Assembly (NCBI RefSeq): GCF_901709675.1
Contig: NC_051087.1
Span: 1,072,001 to 1,136,000, forward strand
From: Syngnathus acus
Taxonomy: Eukaryota > Chordata > Actinopteri > Syngnathiformes > Syngnathidae
Direction: 5' to 3'
DNA length: 64,000 bases
A model generated the notes under the pieces. That model worked only from the letters and a program-made list of their open reading frames with translations. It ran no database searches and had not been told where the DNA came from. The translations under genes and the position numbers were made by a program. Of the stretch, positions 30,909 to 43,700 are shown in pieces (positions within the stretch are counted from its first letter, which is position 1; each line of letters begins with the position of its first letter).

Positions 30909-33900
30909 CTACTTGTTCTTCCCGATGAGATTCCCAACCCGCTGCATAAACCGTCCTAGTTTGTTGTCAGCGCCGCCGGCGTGTGTTTGGTACGCCGGGT
31001 CGTTGTCTGAGAGCTGCACTCCGTCACCTCGCTTGGCTTTGTGTCGAGGGACGCTAGAATGTAGCAGGTACTCGTAGCGACTGTAGGCCTTTTCCCGCCG
31101 GCTCTCGTAAGCCGCATTTTGCTGCTCTTCCGGATTTTCCCGCGCCGTCTCCGTCGTGGCCGGGTTGGACTTTCGTTTGCTGGAGCGCTGAGATGAAAAT
31201 CGGTGGAAGGTGAACGAAGACTTTGGCTTTTCGCTGTCCGCCGTGGACCTGCCGATGGAGTTCTGGCTGCTTCGGTGCTCGGTGGCGGTTTTTCCCACGG
31301 GAGACGCCCGTGAGTTTGAGGTGGAAGAGTTCTGAGATCTCAATGAGGCTTTCCTTTGGAGGGACTTCTCCTCCTTCTTGGAAGTCTTCTTTTCTTCTGA
31401 GCTTTTGACTCTGGTGGAATTCTTCCGCTGAAGCGTGGAATCCTCCCGATGATGACCTTTCACCTCCGAGGAAGTCACGATCTTTGGAAGAGTTTCCTTT
31501 TCACGAGGCGACTTTAGTTCTTGAGAATCCGGTTCTGTCTCTTGAGATCCTGATTTTTTCTCAGTCAAGTGCTTTTTGGAATTATTGTCTTGGTTTCTGG
31601 TTCTGTCTTTGAGAACATCAGCACTATTGACGGGATTACTGCAACCTTCTTTCTCCTCTGGGATTTCGATGAGAGACTCCATGGTTCTGGGGCGCTGGAG
31701 ACCACCGGGGTACTTAAGGGGCGACTCTTTGAGTTTGTCCTCCAGTTGGCTGGCCGAAGTAGTCCTGGCAAGCGGTTCATACCATTCATACGCTGGGCTC
31801 GCCTTTTGCTCGGGACCTCTTTGGATGTCAAAGTACAAAGTGGAGCCGCTGCTGTCATCCACCGGCTGCGAATCGAGATCTTTGTGGTTGGCGTCCTCCT
31901 CCGCGACGTTCTGCCTCGCGTCGAGGCCTCTCAACGAAGATTTGAACTTGGGCCGATCCAGACTTTGGTACATGGTTCGCAAGGACTCTTGGCTTTGCCT
32001 GAGATTGTTGTACTCCTGTAAACTGAGTCTCTTCTGCCGGATCTCGTCCAAGCGGGACTTGATGTCCCTGGATCTGTTGTGGATCCCCGGCGGCTGATGG
32101 TCGTTGAGTCCCGTGCGGCTGTTGTACGGCGACGTCAGCGGGGACAAGGCGTCGTACGCTCCATCGAGGTTCACCTGGCTGTTCAAGTACGTATCCATCT
32201 TCCACCTGTGAAGGGAGGTCTCGGAGTTGAAAGGGATCAGATTCTGATCCAGACCGTAGCGACTTTGGTGTCGAACAAGTTGGTGAGACATCCGGTTGGG
32301 CACCAGCAGGCCGGAACGGCTCCTGTCTGGAAGGATGTCTTTGGTTCCCATCCTCAGCCGAGTCATGGAGTTTAACCTCTGCAGTTCTCCACCAAAACTG
32401 TGGCCTCTTGTCATGTGGTCGGGAAAGTGGGACAGATGTAGGCGGTCCTGCATGCTGAGGCCCCTGGTCATCATGGCGGGTGAATCCAAGAGCTCATCCT
32501 GAGCCCTCAAGCCCCGGGTTCCTCGAGATCGAACGTGGAATTGATGCAGTGAAAGTTGGCTGGAGTTTGGACTACGCAGGAGCGCCGCGTCTCGCAGGTA
32601 CTCGGCCCGCGACCGCTCCTCTAACGCTTCGGGGACGGTGGAGCGAGCGTAGAGGCGACGGAACTCTTCGTCGTAGGAACTCACCAGCTGACCGGTGACC
32701 ACCAGTACCATGCTCACGTTGATCTTCTCAAAAGACCACGTGTAGCTGGAAGGGAAGGAATCCATCGGTTAAGACTTGAAAAGATAGCTATTGTGCTTTT
32801 TGTCCGTCAAATCTGCCTTTGGGTTTTCTCTGTGTTAGCATAGCAACTGTTAGCATTGGATCAATTCTCACCTGTAGGTTCCATACAAAACGCTGCGGCA
32901 GTCCACCAGGATGAATCGCTGCTCCAAGCCGCCGTGAAACTTGACGCCAGACTGACAGCGATATTGCTGACCTCGCACCGTCCGCACGCGAATGTTCTGA
33001 TGGAGACAATTGGACCCATGGTGGTGACTTTTTTGGATACGTGAAATCCCGTGCTCCCGCCGCTACAGTACATTCAATGCTGTTGACGATTCTGGACGTT
33101 TTTGACATGTTTGTGAGCAAAGCACGAATGTCAAAGATGACATTGACAGGAGGCGTGTCTCCACGAAGGTCGATCCGTCAAGACCCGACACGCTGACTGA
33201 CGTTTGATTGAAGTGGAGGACTGAGTTATGTTTGTTCTGTTGGAGTCGATGCTGCTTGACAGGAAAATCCGGACGCGCCGCAACTCACGGCGAGCATTTG
33301 TCATCGCCGTATTTTTCATAATAAAGCCTGATAGCTATGGAAGAGATGTGATCATGTGAGCAATGGAGCTTTTGAGCATATTATTCTGCTTTTTTTTTAT
33401 TTCAGTCGGACATTTTGACCATTTCTTGGGTTTGGAGAAAACCTCAGGTTGGAATTCGATCAAGTATTAATCATGTAAACTACATATGGATGTGTGTCAG
33501 CAGGCCTTGTCACTCGATGGTCACCTTGAGGTCTTGGATGTTGACGCCTGCTCTGTGCGACATGGCGTGGAAGCTGCCAAAGTGGGCCTCGTCCAGGAGG
33601 ATGTAGACCACCACCCCCCGCAGCGTGGCGCCCAGGACCTCCTTGAAAATGTCCACGTCTGTGAAGACGTCCATGGCTATGGCGATCAGCTAGAAACACA
33701 GAAGCAGCATGTTCAAAATGATGTTTAGAAATTGACAAGATCAATATCCAACCTTTTTATTGCACTCGTTATTTTTCTCGTATGCTCCAAAGACCCTTTA
33801 TAACTGATGCATCAAAACATAGACTTACCATAAATAAATAAATAAACTGATAAATAAACAGATAAATAAACAGATAAATAATAAATAAATAAATAAATAA

Positions 33901-34544
33901 ATAAACAGATAAATAAACAGATAAATAAATAAATAAATACATAAATAAATGTTTTATTAAGATTTAGGTGACTCTTTATTTTAGACAAAATTGTCAAAAA
34001 GTATGAATTCATGTATAGAAACAAATGATTGCAGCAAAATGTGGATTTTATTATTCATGTATTATTGTTTTATCATGACACAATGACTCACCTGCTTGGC
34101 ATCCTGGATCTGCTTGCGGACCACCTCCTTGATGGTGGGTGTGTTGGCCCTGGGCGGGTGGAAGAGTAAACTGATGCTGGTGTCCTGGTCCTCCAGAGTC
34201 ACCTCGGGCCAGCCCAGGTCAAGGTCGGGCACCTCCTCGTCCGACTCCTGCGGGAAGTAGGTGGACGGTCCGGGCTCGCCTGCGGGGCGCCGCACCTCCA
34301 CGTCATCAACGTCCTCTATCAGGGGGACCTCGGCGTTCTCCAAGATGAAGCAGATCTCCTTCTCGGACAGGAAGTGGTTGATCTGCTCGGCCTGGAGGAA
34401 GTCGTTGTAGGCATCCTGGCCTCCGCACAGCAACGCGTAGATGGCCAGACGGTAGGACTCCTTGTAGTGAGGGTGGATGTAAGGAGGAGGATCGCCATCC
34501 TTCAGAGCAGACAAGCCCGACAACAAAGACTCCTTGGACGCCAT
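30909..34544 (-). CDS. fam83b: FAM83B-like DUF1669 scaffold protein
   Basis: FAM83 proteins carry a phospholipase-D-like but catalytically inactive DUF1669 domain that anchors casein kinase 1; FAM83B also acts in EGFR/RAS signalling. Four coding exons: 34092-34544, 33525-33689, 32872-32996 and 30909-32745, giving 859 aa (human FAM83B: 1011). DUF1669 spans roughly residues 20-290: [68 protein letters not shown] and [20 protein letters not shown]. The rest is one long Ser/Lys-rich exon. The extreme C terminus [15 protein letters not shown] mirrors GFMQKFGNFIHKNK of human FAM83B and identifies the paralogue. Start 34544 ([14 protein letters not shown]) was chosen by alignment; the frame is open further upstream. 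Confidence 0.9.
33831..33951. repeat. TAAA/CAGA minisatellite in a fam83b intron
   Basis: Tandem array of TAAATAAATAAACAGA-type units (TAAATAAA blocks separated by CAGA) in the intron between 33689 and 34092. Confidence 0.9.
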
Positions 34545-34599
34545 TGCATCCCCAACCGTCTCAATCTGAAAGTCTGCTCCTCCAAATTGGAACTTGAGC

Positions 34600-34870
34600 G
34601 ACAATTTTCAAGTCAACAAGTGCACTTTGGAAAGGACTACATCTTTCAAGGTCTGCAAGTTCAAAGACAACAGATTTCCATCGACAAAGGTCACAAGTCT
34701 TTAAGTCCACTTCACCACCTCCATCAAGTCCTTCAAGACCGGCTCTACAATGTCCAAAAGTCTATCAAGTTTGCAAGTGCACGCTACCAGATCACTCTAC
34801 AAAGTCTACAAGTCCACTCTATGAAGTCTAAGTCCTCTGCCCAAGTCAAGGCAGCCATACTTGATGGACA
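34600..34870. repeat. Degenerate CAAGTC repeat upstream of fam83b
   Basis: The plus strand is packed with imperfect words CAAGTCTAC, CAAGTCC, CAAGTTC and AAGTCAA at roughly 10-25 bp spacing. This would lie in or near the fam83b leader or promoter. It is like the AAGTC-rich stretches near 2550, 11150 and 30740. Confidence 0.6.
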
Positions 34871-35325
34871 GTTCCACACTTGAAGTCTCCAAAGTCCTTC
34901 ATTTGATGTTGAAGCTGATTCACACGAATGGGCTCCGTGCAGTTGCTTTATCCTTCATTTTTTGTCTCCTCTCTTCGTCTCGTGTCTTTTTTGCTAACCC
35001 TGCAGCTAATACGTTGAGTAAAGACACCAGAACCGGTCGGTCCAGTGTGAGTAAACAAAGTTGGGCGAGTCTTTCCCAGGAACGCACACGCTAGCACTTG
35101 CCGGAGCTTACCTTTGGTTTGGTTCCGACTGGGCTCGGCTTAGCTGTGGGGATGTCAAGTCCTGCGTGGCGTCACGCGACTGAGCTTGCGGATGAACAAC
35201 CTGTTGTACCTGCTACATACACCGACAAGCCTCGCCCACGGCGAGTTTGTTCAGCTAGCCGGCGGGCCTTACAGATGACACCACAAAACAAAAACTAAGA
35301 CCAGGTCCATACGTCAGTGCCATTG

Positions 35326-35331
35326 TTTATT
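35326..35331 (-). terminator. myom2 poly(A) signal
   Basis: A minus-strand AATAAA lies about 375 nt downstream of the myom2 stop codon at 35707. Confidence 0.6.
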
Positions 35332-35706
35332 GAGGATATTTTGCATTACACATCCCCAAAAAAAAGAAGAAGAAAAAAAAAAATAGAAAAACAGCAGGAA
35401 ACTGTGGAGCCTAAGTCATGACGTAGCACAAAATGCTAATTTGCGGTCGCCTATCTTGACTTGGTTGTTTAATTTCAAACTTGATGTGCGGGTAGATACT
35501 TCAGAAACAAGAAGAAGAAAAAAAATGGTATACTAGATCTCTCTTTAATGCTGACAACTTGAGATAATTTAATAATAGAATTGCAGAATCAGGATTTGGG
35601 GATTTCAGGGCTGGGGGTCACCAGTTGGAGACATTCCCAAGGAATTGGAGACCTGGAGATTTGGGGAGTTTTCAAGGCTGGGGGAGAGGGATTTTAGCGC
35701 CACCAA

Positions 35707-36183
35707 CTACTTCCTGGGTGGGGTCGGAGACTTCATGAATCGTGATGGAGTGGGCGATTTGACACTGGGCGTCGGGGATTTAGGACTAGGGGCAGGGGTG
35801 GGGGATTTTGCTAATGGTGTTGGAGACTTAACGCCTGGAGATTTGAGGGTCGGAGTGGGAGACTTTGGAGCTGGGGTGAGAGACTTTGGGGCTGGGGTGG
35901 GAGATTTGGGAGCTGGAGTAGGAGATTTTAGGCCTGGGGTTGGGGATTTGGGGGCTGGAGTGGGAGACTTGGGGGCTGGGGTTGGGGATTTGGGAGCCGG
36001 GGTTGAGGATTTGGGGGCCGGGGTTGGGGATTTGGGAGCCGGGGTTGAGGATTTGGGGGCCGGGGTCGGGGATTTGGGGGTGGAGGCGGGGGTGGGGCTC
36101 TTCATGGACATGGCTGGGGTCTGGGACTTAGACGGGGCGGGGGTGGGCGTCGTTGAGGCCGAGATGACGGCGGGCGTGGCCAT
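35707..36183 (-). repeat. SPTPAPK-type coding repeat at the myomesin-2 C terminus
   Basis: Within the last myom2 exon, about 158 codons after the final Ig domain encode imperfect 7-residue units (SPTPAPK, SSTPAPK, SPTPGLK, SPTPTLK) plus irregular flanks, ending SPTPPRK. On the plus strand the same DNA is G-rich (GGGGTTGGGGATTTGGGAG), with GGGG runs that could form G-quadruplexes. The composition, Pro plus Lys with Ser/Thr-Pro pairs, is that of a disordered, possibly phosphorylated, PEVK-like spring. Confidence 0.9.
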
Positions 36184-37695
36184 CTTGGGTTGGCCCAGCT
36201 TCGACTCTGGGATCTGCTCTCCGTGGCGGTACACGCTGACGGTGATTTCCACAAACTCGCCGCCGTACTTGTTGCGCACGTTGATGCTATACTTGCCCGA
36301 GTCTTCGGGCGTCACCTGGTTGATGACTATACTGGAGAACTTTCCGCCGTCGAAAGTGATCTTGGTGTGCTCGTTGGAGACCACCTCCTGCTCATTCTTG
36401 AACCAGGTCACCTCAGGGGTGGGCTCGCCCCACACGGTGCAAGTCAGGCTCAGGGACTGGACGAGTGGAAGGACAAGTGGAATGTTTGTCAAAATGGCTA
36501 GACCACTACAAACCATAAAAATATATAATAAATATATTTATAATATATATAAAAAATATATATATAATAAATATGTATAATGACTATATAAATATATTTA
36601 TATATAAAATATATATTGTTTCAGTTTGTTTACCGCCCTGCATGCTAAAATGAGGAGGGCGTGGCCGCTGTTTATGTCCTGCGGGTTCCAACACGGCTGA
36701 CTTTGGAATGCAGCAGGGGAGCTGAAGCTCCACCCGAGGCCGACGTGCTAGCGTTTACGAGCGAGTGAACACAGTATTTTAGTCAGAGCCCAGTCTTGTC
36801 CAACGTACCTTATCCTCCATGATGGTGACCACGTCGGGCAGGCCGCCAAGCACTCGGCCGCGATCTGACGAGACAAACAAACGCATGAGTGGAATGCATT
36901 CACGTGGAATGACTGGACATCCCGGTCGGTCGAAATACTCACTTTTCTCCGCAAAGGCAGCAGCCCTGAAAAAACAGAAGGAGTTAAGTTTTCTCGGAAG
37001 AAGCAGCGAGAACACGAGGTCAATATTGACACAGATGAACGACTCACTTTAGTCTCAGGTACTCCGCGTAGGCGTCGGTGTACGCTGCCCGACGACAAAA
37101 GGACATTTCAACCTCAAAGCTTAAGTCATGTTGATAAATGGCACACTTCCTGCGTGCTTGAGACTTTTATTGTGTTATCCGAAACAATGACATCATCTGA
37201 GGTAGGCCATACCTTGTCCGGAAAGGTCAAAGGTCCTGGCGTGAGTCTTGACACCGTCGGAGATCTCGATGGTGTACAGCCCCTTCTCCTTGTCGGACGG
37301 GTCGCAGATCTGCATCCAGGCCATCTCGGCCGTGCCGCCGATTCTCATCTTCTCCGAGGAGGCGATCTTGCTCTCCCTGTAGAGTGTGATGTCACACGGG
37401 GTAACTGGCTTGCTAACTGAGCGTCATGATACTGTTTATTGTTTATTCATTTGATATTTTTCAAATTAATAATAATTAGATAATGAGAAATAGTTATAAA
37501 TAATATAAATAAATAAATAATACAAATAAAATAAACAATATAAATTAGTATTATTAAATTGATTTAATATCATCAGATCTATTCTCTTCCTCTCTTTTGT
37601 TATTGTTTTTTTCGTGTCCGACCTTTATATTGTCTATCTGTTTATTTATGTACTTAACTGCTCGCAACTGAATTTCCCCCCGGGGATTAATAAAG

Positions 37696-37741
<46 letters not shown>

Positions 37742-40700
37742 CCTCTCTCTCTCTAACATAACTGGAAAATAATGGACAACCATTTTGAAAATCGTTCAAG
37801 ACAAAAACAAACCAAAAAAAAAAGACAAAAAGGGTACTTGTGTTTCCACACGGTCTTCATCTCTTCCGTGTAGTAGTTCATGTAGCATTGCAGACGAATG
37901 CCCTCCGGAGTACACTGAAGCACCAGCTCGGAGGCCGATTCGCCTGGAACACAAAATCCTTCATTATCTCTACGGCAGCAACGGAGACGCGTGCATACGT
38001 ATCGACATTGCGGACCCACCGGCGATCCTAGCGAGGGCGTTGATGATGTCATCAAAGACTGCAAAGACAGAATGCAAAACATGAACAGGAACGAGAAGAA
38101 TGTCCCAAGCAGGAACCGGACCAGTCGTACCTTGTCCGGAAATGTCATAGGTGGACGTGTCCTTTCCACGCTGGTCTCCAATCACAGCCTTGTAGACACC
38201 TTGATCCTTCCTGGAAAACTGAAACCAGCAAGAAAGCGGTCAATCCGTCCGTCCGTCCGTCCGTCAATCACCATGAGTGAGTTCCTCACCAGCGGGATGG
38301 GGATAGCGCAGGCTCCCGACATGACGTTGGGGGGGGTTTCCGGAACCATCTCCACGTCTTCTTTGTACCAGTGGAAGGTGGTCTCCTTCTTCACGTTGGC
38401 CACCTGCAAAGAGACGCAGGTGTTGACCGCGTTCGCAAGGCAACGCCACAAAGGCAGGCCACCTTGCCGGACCTTGCAGGCCAGCATCACTGTGCAGTCG
38501 TCCGTCACGGCGAAACCCAGAGACTCGGAGAAATGCGCACCTGAAAGTGAAGTAACAACGTGAAGAAGAAAGTGACGGACAAGCAAACCTCGTGAGTTTA
38601 CCTTGCTTCCTGACGTACTCTCGCCTCTGGAACTCGGCTTCCTTCAGAGCAGCCAGGAAGACTGGACGGACACATGCTAACGTTAGCATCTGTGCTAGCA
38701 CTACCACAGCGAGCGGGGTGCGGCTTGAGGTTTACCATCTCCGACCAGGACCAGGGAACTCTGCGTCTTGGCCTTGCCGTCGTGGATCTGGACCGTGTAG
38801 GTGCCCTCGCTCTCTCGGGTGAAATTGTCGACGATCATCTGGATGACGCCCGTGGACGCGTCGTGGCTTATCTTATGGCCCTGAGACAAATGCCGACAGA
38901 CGTGCAAATTGAAAACGAAGACCCTGCACAGGAAGTCCGCCAACTTGGTATGAAGCGGCCATCCTTCAAAGACAAACACCTCCCACAGATTTGAAGATGC
39001 ATAATTCATTCCATTACCTCCTTGCCGCTGGTCACCTCCTTGTCGTTGACGACGAACCTGTAGGTCACGGCGGGCGTGAGCTGGACGGCCTGGACCCAGA
39101 AGCGCACGGGGCCTTTTTCCAGGACCTCGTAGTTCAGGCCGTGCTTGAGCGGGACGACTGCACGGAGGAGACAAAGTTCAGGTTTCAACTGACTCCCAAA
39201 GAGAGGAAGGAGTCGGCGTCAAGCGTGACACTCACTGGGATTCCTGATGGCATGGCTCAGCTCCAGCATGGAGTTGAGTGCTGTGGGTGAAAGACATCCA
39301 ATGTGAAGGCAAAGATTTGGGTCAGAGGATGACGGCCCGGCCTTGGCGGCGTACCATCCTCGGTGAGAGTGTGGCTGGCGGAAACACCGTCGGTGTCGGT
39401 GACCAGCACGGAGTAACGTCCCAGGTCGTCTTTGTCGGGGTTCAGGAAACTCAGTCGGGAACTAAAACGGACACCAATTCCAAGACTCACGACTCTGACT
39501 GGAGATGTTTCGGGGGCCGGCCATCTTACGTGCGTCCTTTGGTGGTGACGTTGACGCGAGGGCATTCCCCGATGGGCTTGTAGTTCTTGGACCACACGAA
39601 GGCGGAGGTCTGGCTGATGTCGCTGGCCTCCAGAGACAGGAAGATGTCGCCCGTTTCCTCATCCACGCCGGCCACGATCTCCTTGGTGCCTGGAGACGCC
39701 GGCGAGCAGCGTTGAGGAAGACCTGCTCGGCAGACCCGGTGAAGACTGAGGCGTTACCTGGGGGAGGTCTGGCGCAGACGGCCTCGGTCACCAAGGAAGC
39801 TCTCCCGATGCCGTGAGCGTTGACGGTGCGAACCCGGAACACGTACCACTCGCCCTCCTCCAGACCGCTTACCTGCAGGACAAAGGCCAGCTGGAAGCTC
39901 CGTCCAACAACAAGCGTCAGGTCTTCGGTCTCACCTGCATGTAGCGCTGGCTGATGGCGTTCTCGTTCAAGGCGACAAAATCGCACGAGCCCTTCTTGGC
40001 CATGTCCACAAAGTACCCGGAGACGGCGCTTGCCCCTGTGTAGACCGGAGCTTTCCAAACCAGGACCAGGGAATGACTACGGACCTCGCTGAAGGTCAGG
40101 TCATAAGCTGGACCTGCAACCAGATTTCTTTTCAGCATCTGAGCTCGAGTAACGTGACGGTGAGGCTTACCTGGCTGCTCCATGGTCCAAGCTTCACACT
40201 TCATCGGGAGACTGGGGGCCGAGGGCACGCCCACGCCTGCCACGTTGGCCGCTTGAACTTTGAACTCGTAGAAGGTTCCCTCCGTCAGATTATCCACCTA
40301 AAGAAAGGCAAGGCAAGTCGGTTGCCAAATATGTTGACGAGCTCCAAGCTATGGCCGATGGGCTCCACTCACCGTGCACATTCGGTCCACGATGGGACCC
40401 ACGTTGACCTCCTTCCAGACCAGAGTTTCGACATCCCGCCGGTCCACGTAGTAGGCGCTGATCTTGGAGCCGCCGCAGCTCTTGGGGCTGCTCCAGGACA
40501 CCGTCATGGAGGAGCCGTCGCAGTTCAGCAGGCTGATGCCGTAAGGGGCGCTGGGGGTGGCTGCCGGAAAGATTCGCGTCAATTCATTTCATTCCTTGCC
40601 CGTGTTTGTCCCTGACACAGCGTTGGCGGGTGAGTGGTGGGTGGGTGCATCAGTGTTGGATCAGAACCTCACAACTCTTTAAATGTGATTTGTGATGACT

Positions 40701-43700
40701 ACAATAAATCACGTGGAGGAGGAGAATGGTGATGTGGTGCGTAAATCAAGGCGGGAGTGGTTCGGGGTCTAGAGGAGCGTAAGCGTTTCATACATACCAT
40801 ACTCAAACCCCCCACCTGGCAGAACAATGGCAGACAACATGAAAAACCCAAAAGACAAGCAAGCAAGCGCTCAAAAGTTTGCAAGCGGTGCTTACCCAGC
40901 GCCGGCTCCACTGCGATGGGTCCCGATTCCTGGGACTCTTCGCTCAGGCCGAAGACGTTGACGGCTTGCACCCGGAAGACGTAGGTCTCCCCTGGCGTTA
41001 GGCCGTGCACCACAAACCTGGAAAGATGAAATAACGTGAACAAGCAGCGAAGAGGGACTTTGTCGCATGAGCAGATATGCTGGACCTGTTGAGTTTGAAG
41101 GGTTTGTGGTTGCAGGCAAACCAGTCCTTGCTGCCCACCGCACGAGCGTCCATGTAGTATCCCATCAGGCCTTGCTGGCCGTGCTTGGGCGCGTCCCATT
41201 GGACGAAAACGGACGACTTGGTGTTCCGGGTGGCGACCGGTTGGCCGGGCGCGGACGCCACGCCTGTTTGTCGGGAGAAACGGACGGGAGCCGTTAGCCG
41301 TGAGCGACAGGGTGGCTAACCAAGGTGAAGGGTGCGCCATTCAAAAAAGATGTGAGTTAATCTTGTTGCCAACCACAACGACATCACTTTGCTTGCCTCT
41401 TGCTGGCCTTCGACCCGTTTTAAAAAAAAATGTAACCTTCCTTTCTTAATATCAAAAACTTTCTCTGGTTGCTCATCAAGTGTCGTCGCTCTAGAAATCT
41501 CAATTTGATCATGTTAACATGACTCGGGTCAAATTGATCCAGGTCATGTTTAAGTAACCGACTATCACAAACAACCAAAAAAAAATCATTGCTTCAACAT
41601 CATTGTTAACCCCATTAGTGAGCATTTCATTCTTGACTTGAAACTCCTTATGGGTCATTTTGACCCGCATGTGAGGAAGCTTAATGTGCTCAGAGGTGAA
41701 ACAAAGTGTAGCAAGTCAAAGTGTTCTTACGTACCCACAGGCAGCACGCATCCTGCAACACAGCGTTTATATGGTCACCGACAGGACGGGACTTGGACCA
41801 CGTGACACCCGCGCTTTCCCTTACCGTCCCGCTCGGCCTTCCTCACGGGCCGCGAGGGCTCCGAGACCCGGCCGACGCCGTACGCGTTGAACGCAAACAC
41901 CCGAAAGTGGTAAGCGCCGTCGTCGGGCAAATGGAAGACGGCCATACGGGGCGAGCGAAGCTCCACGCCCGCGTCCACGCGATGCCACGCCCCGCCGGGC
42001 TCGCCGTCAGCAGACAAACACTGAGATGACACACTTGGTTCTTTTGCACCCCGAACGCTACCACCCGAACACACAAGTGCGCGGACACACCTTCTCCACC
42101 ACGTAGGAGAGCGGCGCCGGTCCACGCCGACTGGGCGGCGTCCAGCTGAGCACCACGTGCGTTTGGTGAACCTCCGACGCGTGAACGTCGCTGGGCGGGC
42201 CAGGAAGGCTCTCCTGGCCTAAGCATGTTAGGGTTTAAGATTTCAAGTGCGCTTTAAGGTTGTTTTACGTGGTTTCAGACGGGTTTAGTTTGATGCAAGG
42301 TGTTGCATTCTGGTAGCAAAGTCTAAGGTTCTTTCAAGGTGGCTTTACGTTTGGGTCCAGTGGCTTTCAAATCAGGTTATTTCTAGGTGGGTGGCTTTAA
42401 AAGCAGCTATCAGGTTTTTGAATGCTCAGGTTGCTTCAGTGGACACACAGTGAGGAGCTACCAGAATCCTGGTGTACCTTCCCGCTCATGATTCCTGGTG
42501 ACAACATGGTACTTTCCCTGCGTCTTAATCACTACGGAAAAAAAAGCACGAGTCATCGCCTGGATTTCCTTTCGCCGCATTTACCTTCAGCGCTACCTTC
42601 CAGCTTGGCGCTCTCGGCGGCGTCCAGGGCCGTGACTCTGTCGGAGGGTCGGGAGGCCCTGCTGATGCCGGCGCTGTTCACGGCTCGCACCCGGAAGCGG
42701 TACGAGTGGCCCTCCTTCAGCCCGTGGACCGGGTACTTGCACACCTTCACCGGGGCGTCGTTGCACTGCACCCAAGAGTCGCTGCCCACCTCACACCTGA
42801 AGAAAAAAAAAGAAAGAAATTAGCATCACATGCTAATTGCTACATAAGGGGTCGGCAAACTTTTGCATTCAAAGATCAACTTGGTTTCAATAACAACAAT
42901 AATAGTTCATGCTCATATTTCATGATTTGTAATTAAGATATTTTTGTATTTGATGTCAACATGTTCTTTTTAATAGTTCCAATTGAATTCTTTCAAATTC
43001 ATTCATTCCCACCTGTCCACAAAGTAGCCGACGATGGCCGCCTCGTTGACGGTGTTGGGCGGTTTCCAGGCGACCAGGATGTAGTCCGAGTTGATGTCGT
43101 AAGCCTTGACGCTCATGGGGGCTCCGGGGGCGCCGGCTACCGGCACGGCGGCGTCTGGGAAACCAGGAGCAAAGCAAATCGTTTGAGCAAATGCTAACAT
43201 GCTAGCACGCTAGGGGGCGCTACCTGACACAAAGAGGTAGGCGCAGTGCTCGGAGGTGCCGTCTTTGGTGTAGACGCGGATGGTGTACAGGCCCTCGTCG
43301 TCCTTAGCCAGTTGGGGCAGAACCAGGCGGGCCACGCTGCCCGTCACCGACATGTCCACCAGGGGGCCGGGTTGCAAAAGTTTTTCTGGAAGAGAAGAAG
43401 AATGGTCAGCTTCAAGCCGGAATCATTCGCGATGATTGCGGGACTCACCGTCTCGGTACCACTCGACGAAGGGGGGCAGGTTGGGGAGGTCGGGGACCAC
43501 CACCAGGGTGCACAGCAGACTGGCCGACTCGCCCTCCGTGCCGAAGGTGACCGGGAAACAATGCACCAGGCTCACCTCCAGCTTGCTGAAGTGGCTTCCG
43601 CTCAGACGGGGGACTACAATTTGGGAAGAAACAGTCAATTGCTCGCATCTGGATTCCATATCATCAATTCATGTCTGCTCTTACTTAGACCGATCTGGCT

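Larger units (their letters stand above)
34545..35706. other. Spacer between myom2 3' end and fam83b 5' end
   Basis: Left part: CAAGTC repeat and fam83b upstream sequence. Right part: myom2 3' untranslated region, with a minus-strand AATAAA at 35326-35331 about 375 nt after the stop. No other gene is seen. Confidence 0.55.

Noticed and set aside
35645-36580. 311-codon plus-strand open frame rich in Gly-Val-Gly-Asp repeats
   Set aside because: It is the antisense of the myom2 last exon; the codon repeat lacks stops on both strands. No start context, splice sites or known protein support it.
42485-42530. Possible extra 43-nt exon of myom2 between the first and second Fn3 domains
   Set aside because: It has AG and GT borders, but joining it in the required phase brings a stop codon; direct joining of the neighbouring exons keeps the frame and family alignment.
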